Below, one piece after another: positions 63,505 through 64,000 of a stretch of DNA of 64,000 nt. A program made the position numbers and the translations under genes. This DNA comes from Lachnoclostridium sp. An169 (lineage in GTDB: Bacteria > Bacillota > Clostridia > Lachnospirales > Lachnospiraceae). The notes below the pieces were generated by a model. It saw only the letters and a program-made list of their open reading frames with translations, was not told the DNA's origin and did not search any database. Position 1 is the first letter of the stretch; every line of letters begins with the position of its first letter. The stretch spans positions 1 through 64,000 of the forward strand of contig NZ_NFKT01000026.1 in NCBI RefSeq assembly GCF_002160525.1, given 5' to 3'.

Positions 63505-63753
63505 ATGACGAATGAAAAAATCACGGCTATGCCAGTAAAAAAGAAACAGATCCATCTGACCGCCACCCCCAGTCTGACCCTGCGTCTGCATGAGCGGGCA
63601 TGGATCCTAACAGGCTCCCGGTCCCTGTCTACCTCCCTGGTCCAGCAGATCCTGGAGGTATCGCAGGACGGCGTCGTATTTGAAACCGAAAACACCATTT
63701 ACCATTTGACCTATGCACGCCGTCCGGCAGAGATTGAGGTGATGTGCGCTTGA
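63505..63753 (+). CDS. Small ICE protein of unknown function
   Basis: The ATG at 63505 has GGAGGTG upstream. The 82-residue product is basic near the start (MPVKKKQIHLTATPSLTLRL) and beta-rich later (QDGVVFETENTIYHLTYARR). Its stop overlaps the next start. Confidence 0.6.
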   Translation: MTNEKITAMPVKKKQIHLTATPSLTLRLHERAWILTGSRSLSTSLVQQILEVSQDGVVFETENTIYHLTYARRPAEIEVMCA

Positions 63754-64000
63754 CTGATATTTATGAACGGGGGAGCAGCCTGCAAAAGCTGCTCTCCACC
63801 CTGAAGCTCAACCGGGAACGGGTTCCTCTGGAAACTTTAAAGAGCGTATACCGTATTCCTTATGAGGAGCTGAAGGCGCAGATCCGGGAAATCGTCCAGG
63901 AATTTGTCCTTCTGGTCGCCTGCCACCACCTTCTGATCAATCCGAATTTTTCTCTGGATGAACAGACAGCTGTGGTACAGGCTGCCATTGACCGCTCCCG
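63750..64000 (+). CDS. Partial gene at the right edge
   Basis: A TTG start at 63750 overlaps the previous stop. The frame stays open to the window end (83 codons: TDIYERGSSLQKLLSTLKLN, RERVPLETLKSVYRIPYEEL). The function is unrecognised. A neighbouring ICE gene is likely. Confidence 0.55.
   Translation, partial: MTDIYERGSSLQKLLSTLKLNRERVPLETLKSVYRIPYEELKAQIREIVQEFVLLVACHHLLINPNFSLDEQTAVVQAAIDRS

Overview
The window looks like one long stretch of an integrative and conjugative element (ICE) in a gut Clostridia genome, most likely Lachnospiraceae. This rests on the Tn1549/CD1108-type type IV secretion genes, strong AGGAGG ribosome binding sites, tandem FtsX/ABC exporters, a TnpV-type element, and GC that is moderate in the conjugation genes but clearly lower in the inserted cargo. 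No rRNA or tRNA gene was seen. The relaxase, the coupling ATPase and the ICE integrase are not in the window.

Layout. 1-3.65 kb is scar tissue: an IS21-family element with 24-bp-periodic terminal repeats, an IS66 remnant and a truncated ABC permease. 4.0-5.6 kb holds a lipoprotein-like gene and two XRE regulators. 5.69-5.93 kb is a leader with a promoter and three successive terminator hairpins. 5.95-17.9 kb encodes conjugation: a pilin-like protein, VirB6/TrbL-like proteins, a lysozyme plus C39-peptidase hydrolase, a PrgI-VirB4 fusion and a sortase-anchored CnaB/VaFE adhesin. 17.9-21.0 kb carries small accessory ICE genes, including a zinc-finger protein and a sigma-like protein.

21.45-35.29 kb is a nested element of about 13.84 kb that has split an XRE regulator gene. 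The two halves (35388-35285 and 21449-21034, minus strand) rejoin in frame at a shared GGGA, so the ends can be placed almost to the base. It encodes a large serine recombinase at one end and TnpV at the other. Its cargo is a single minus-strand operon: XRE regulator, HsdM, membrane protein, HsdS, double zinc-ribbon protein, TIR-domain protein, reverse transcriptase, HsdR. A type I restriction-modification system with a TIR effector and an RT built into the operon is the most striking system here. Next to hsdR lies an array of at least nine 25-nt hairpins of fixed 8-9-8 geometry, whose inner stem bases vary together while ACTT/AAGT ends and an AATT-like loop stay.

35.6-55.3 kb is a second cargo block: a toxin-antitoxin pair; an exporter with one ATPase and five tandem FtsX permeases; a bacteriocin-type ABC transporter with its own two-component system; a second two-component system whose likely operator (11-bp-phased TGGAGTT repeats) lies both at its own promoter and at the five-permease operon; two orphan winged-helix paralogues flanking the block; and a TetR-ABC operon. 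55.6-64.0 kb returns to ICE backbone: an SSB-like protein, an AAA+ ATPase and VWA pair, an SpoVT/AbrB regulator, a sigma-like protein and a partial gene at the right edge.

All product calls come from reading motifs, not from database searches. Identities between paralogues were judged by eye.
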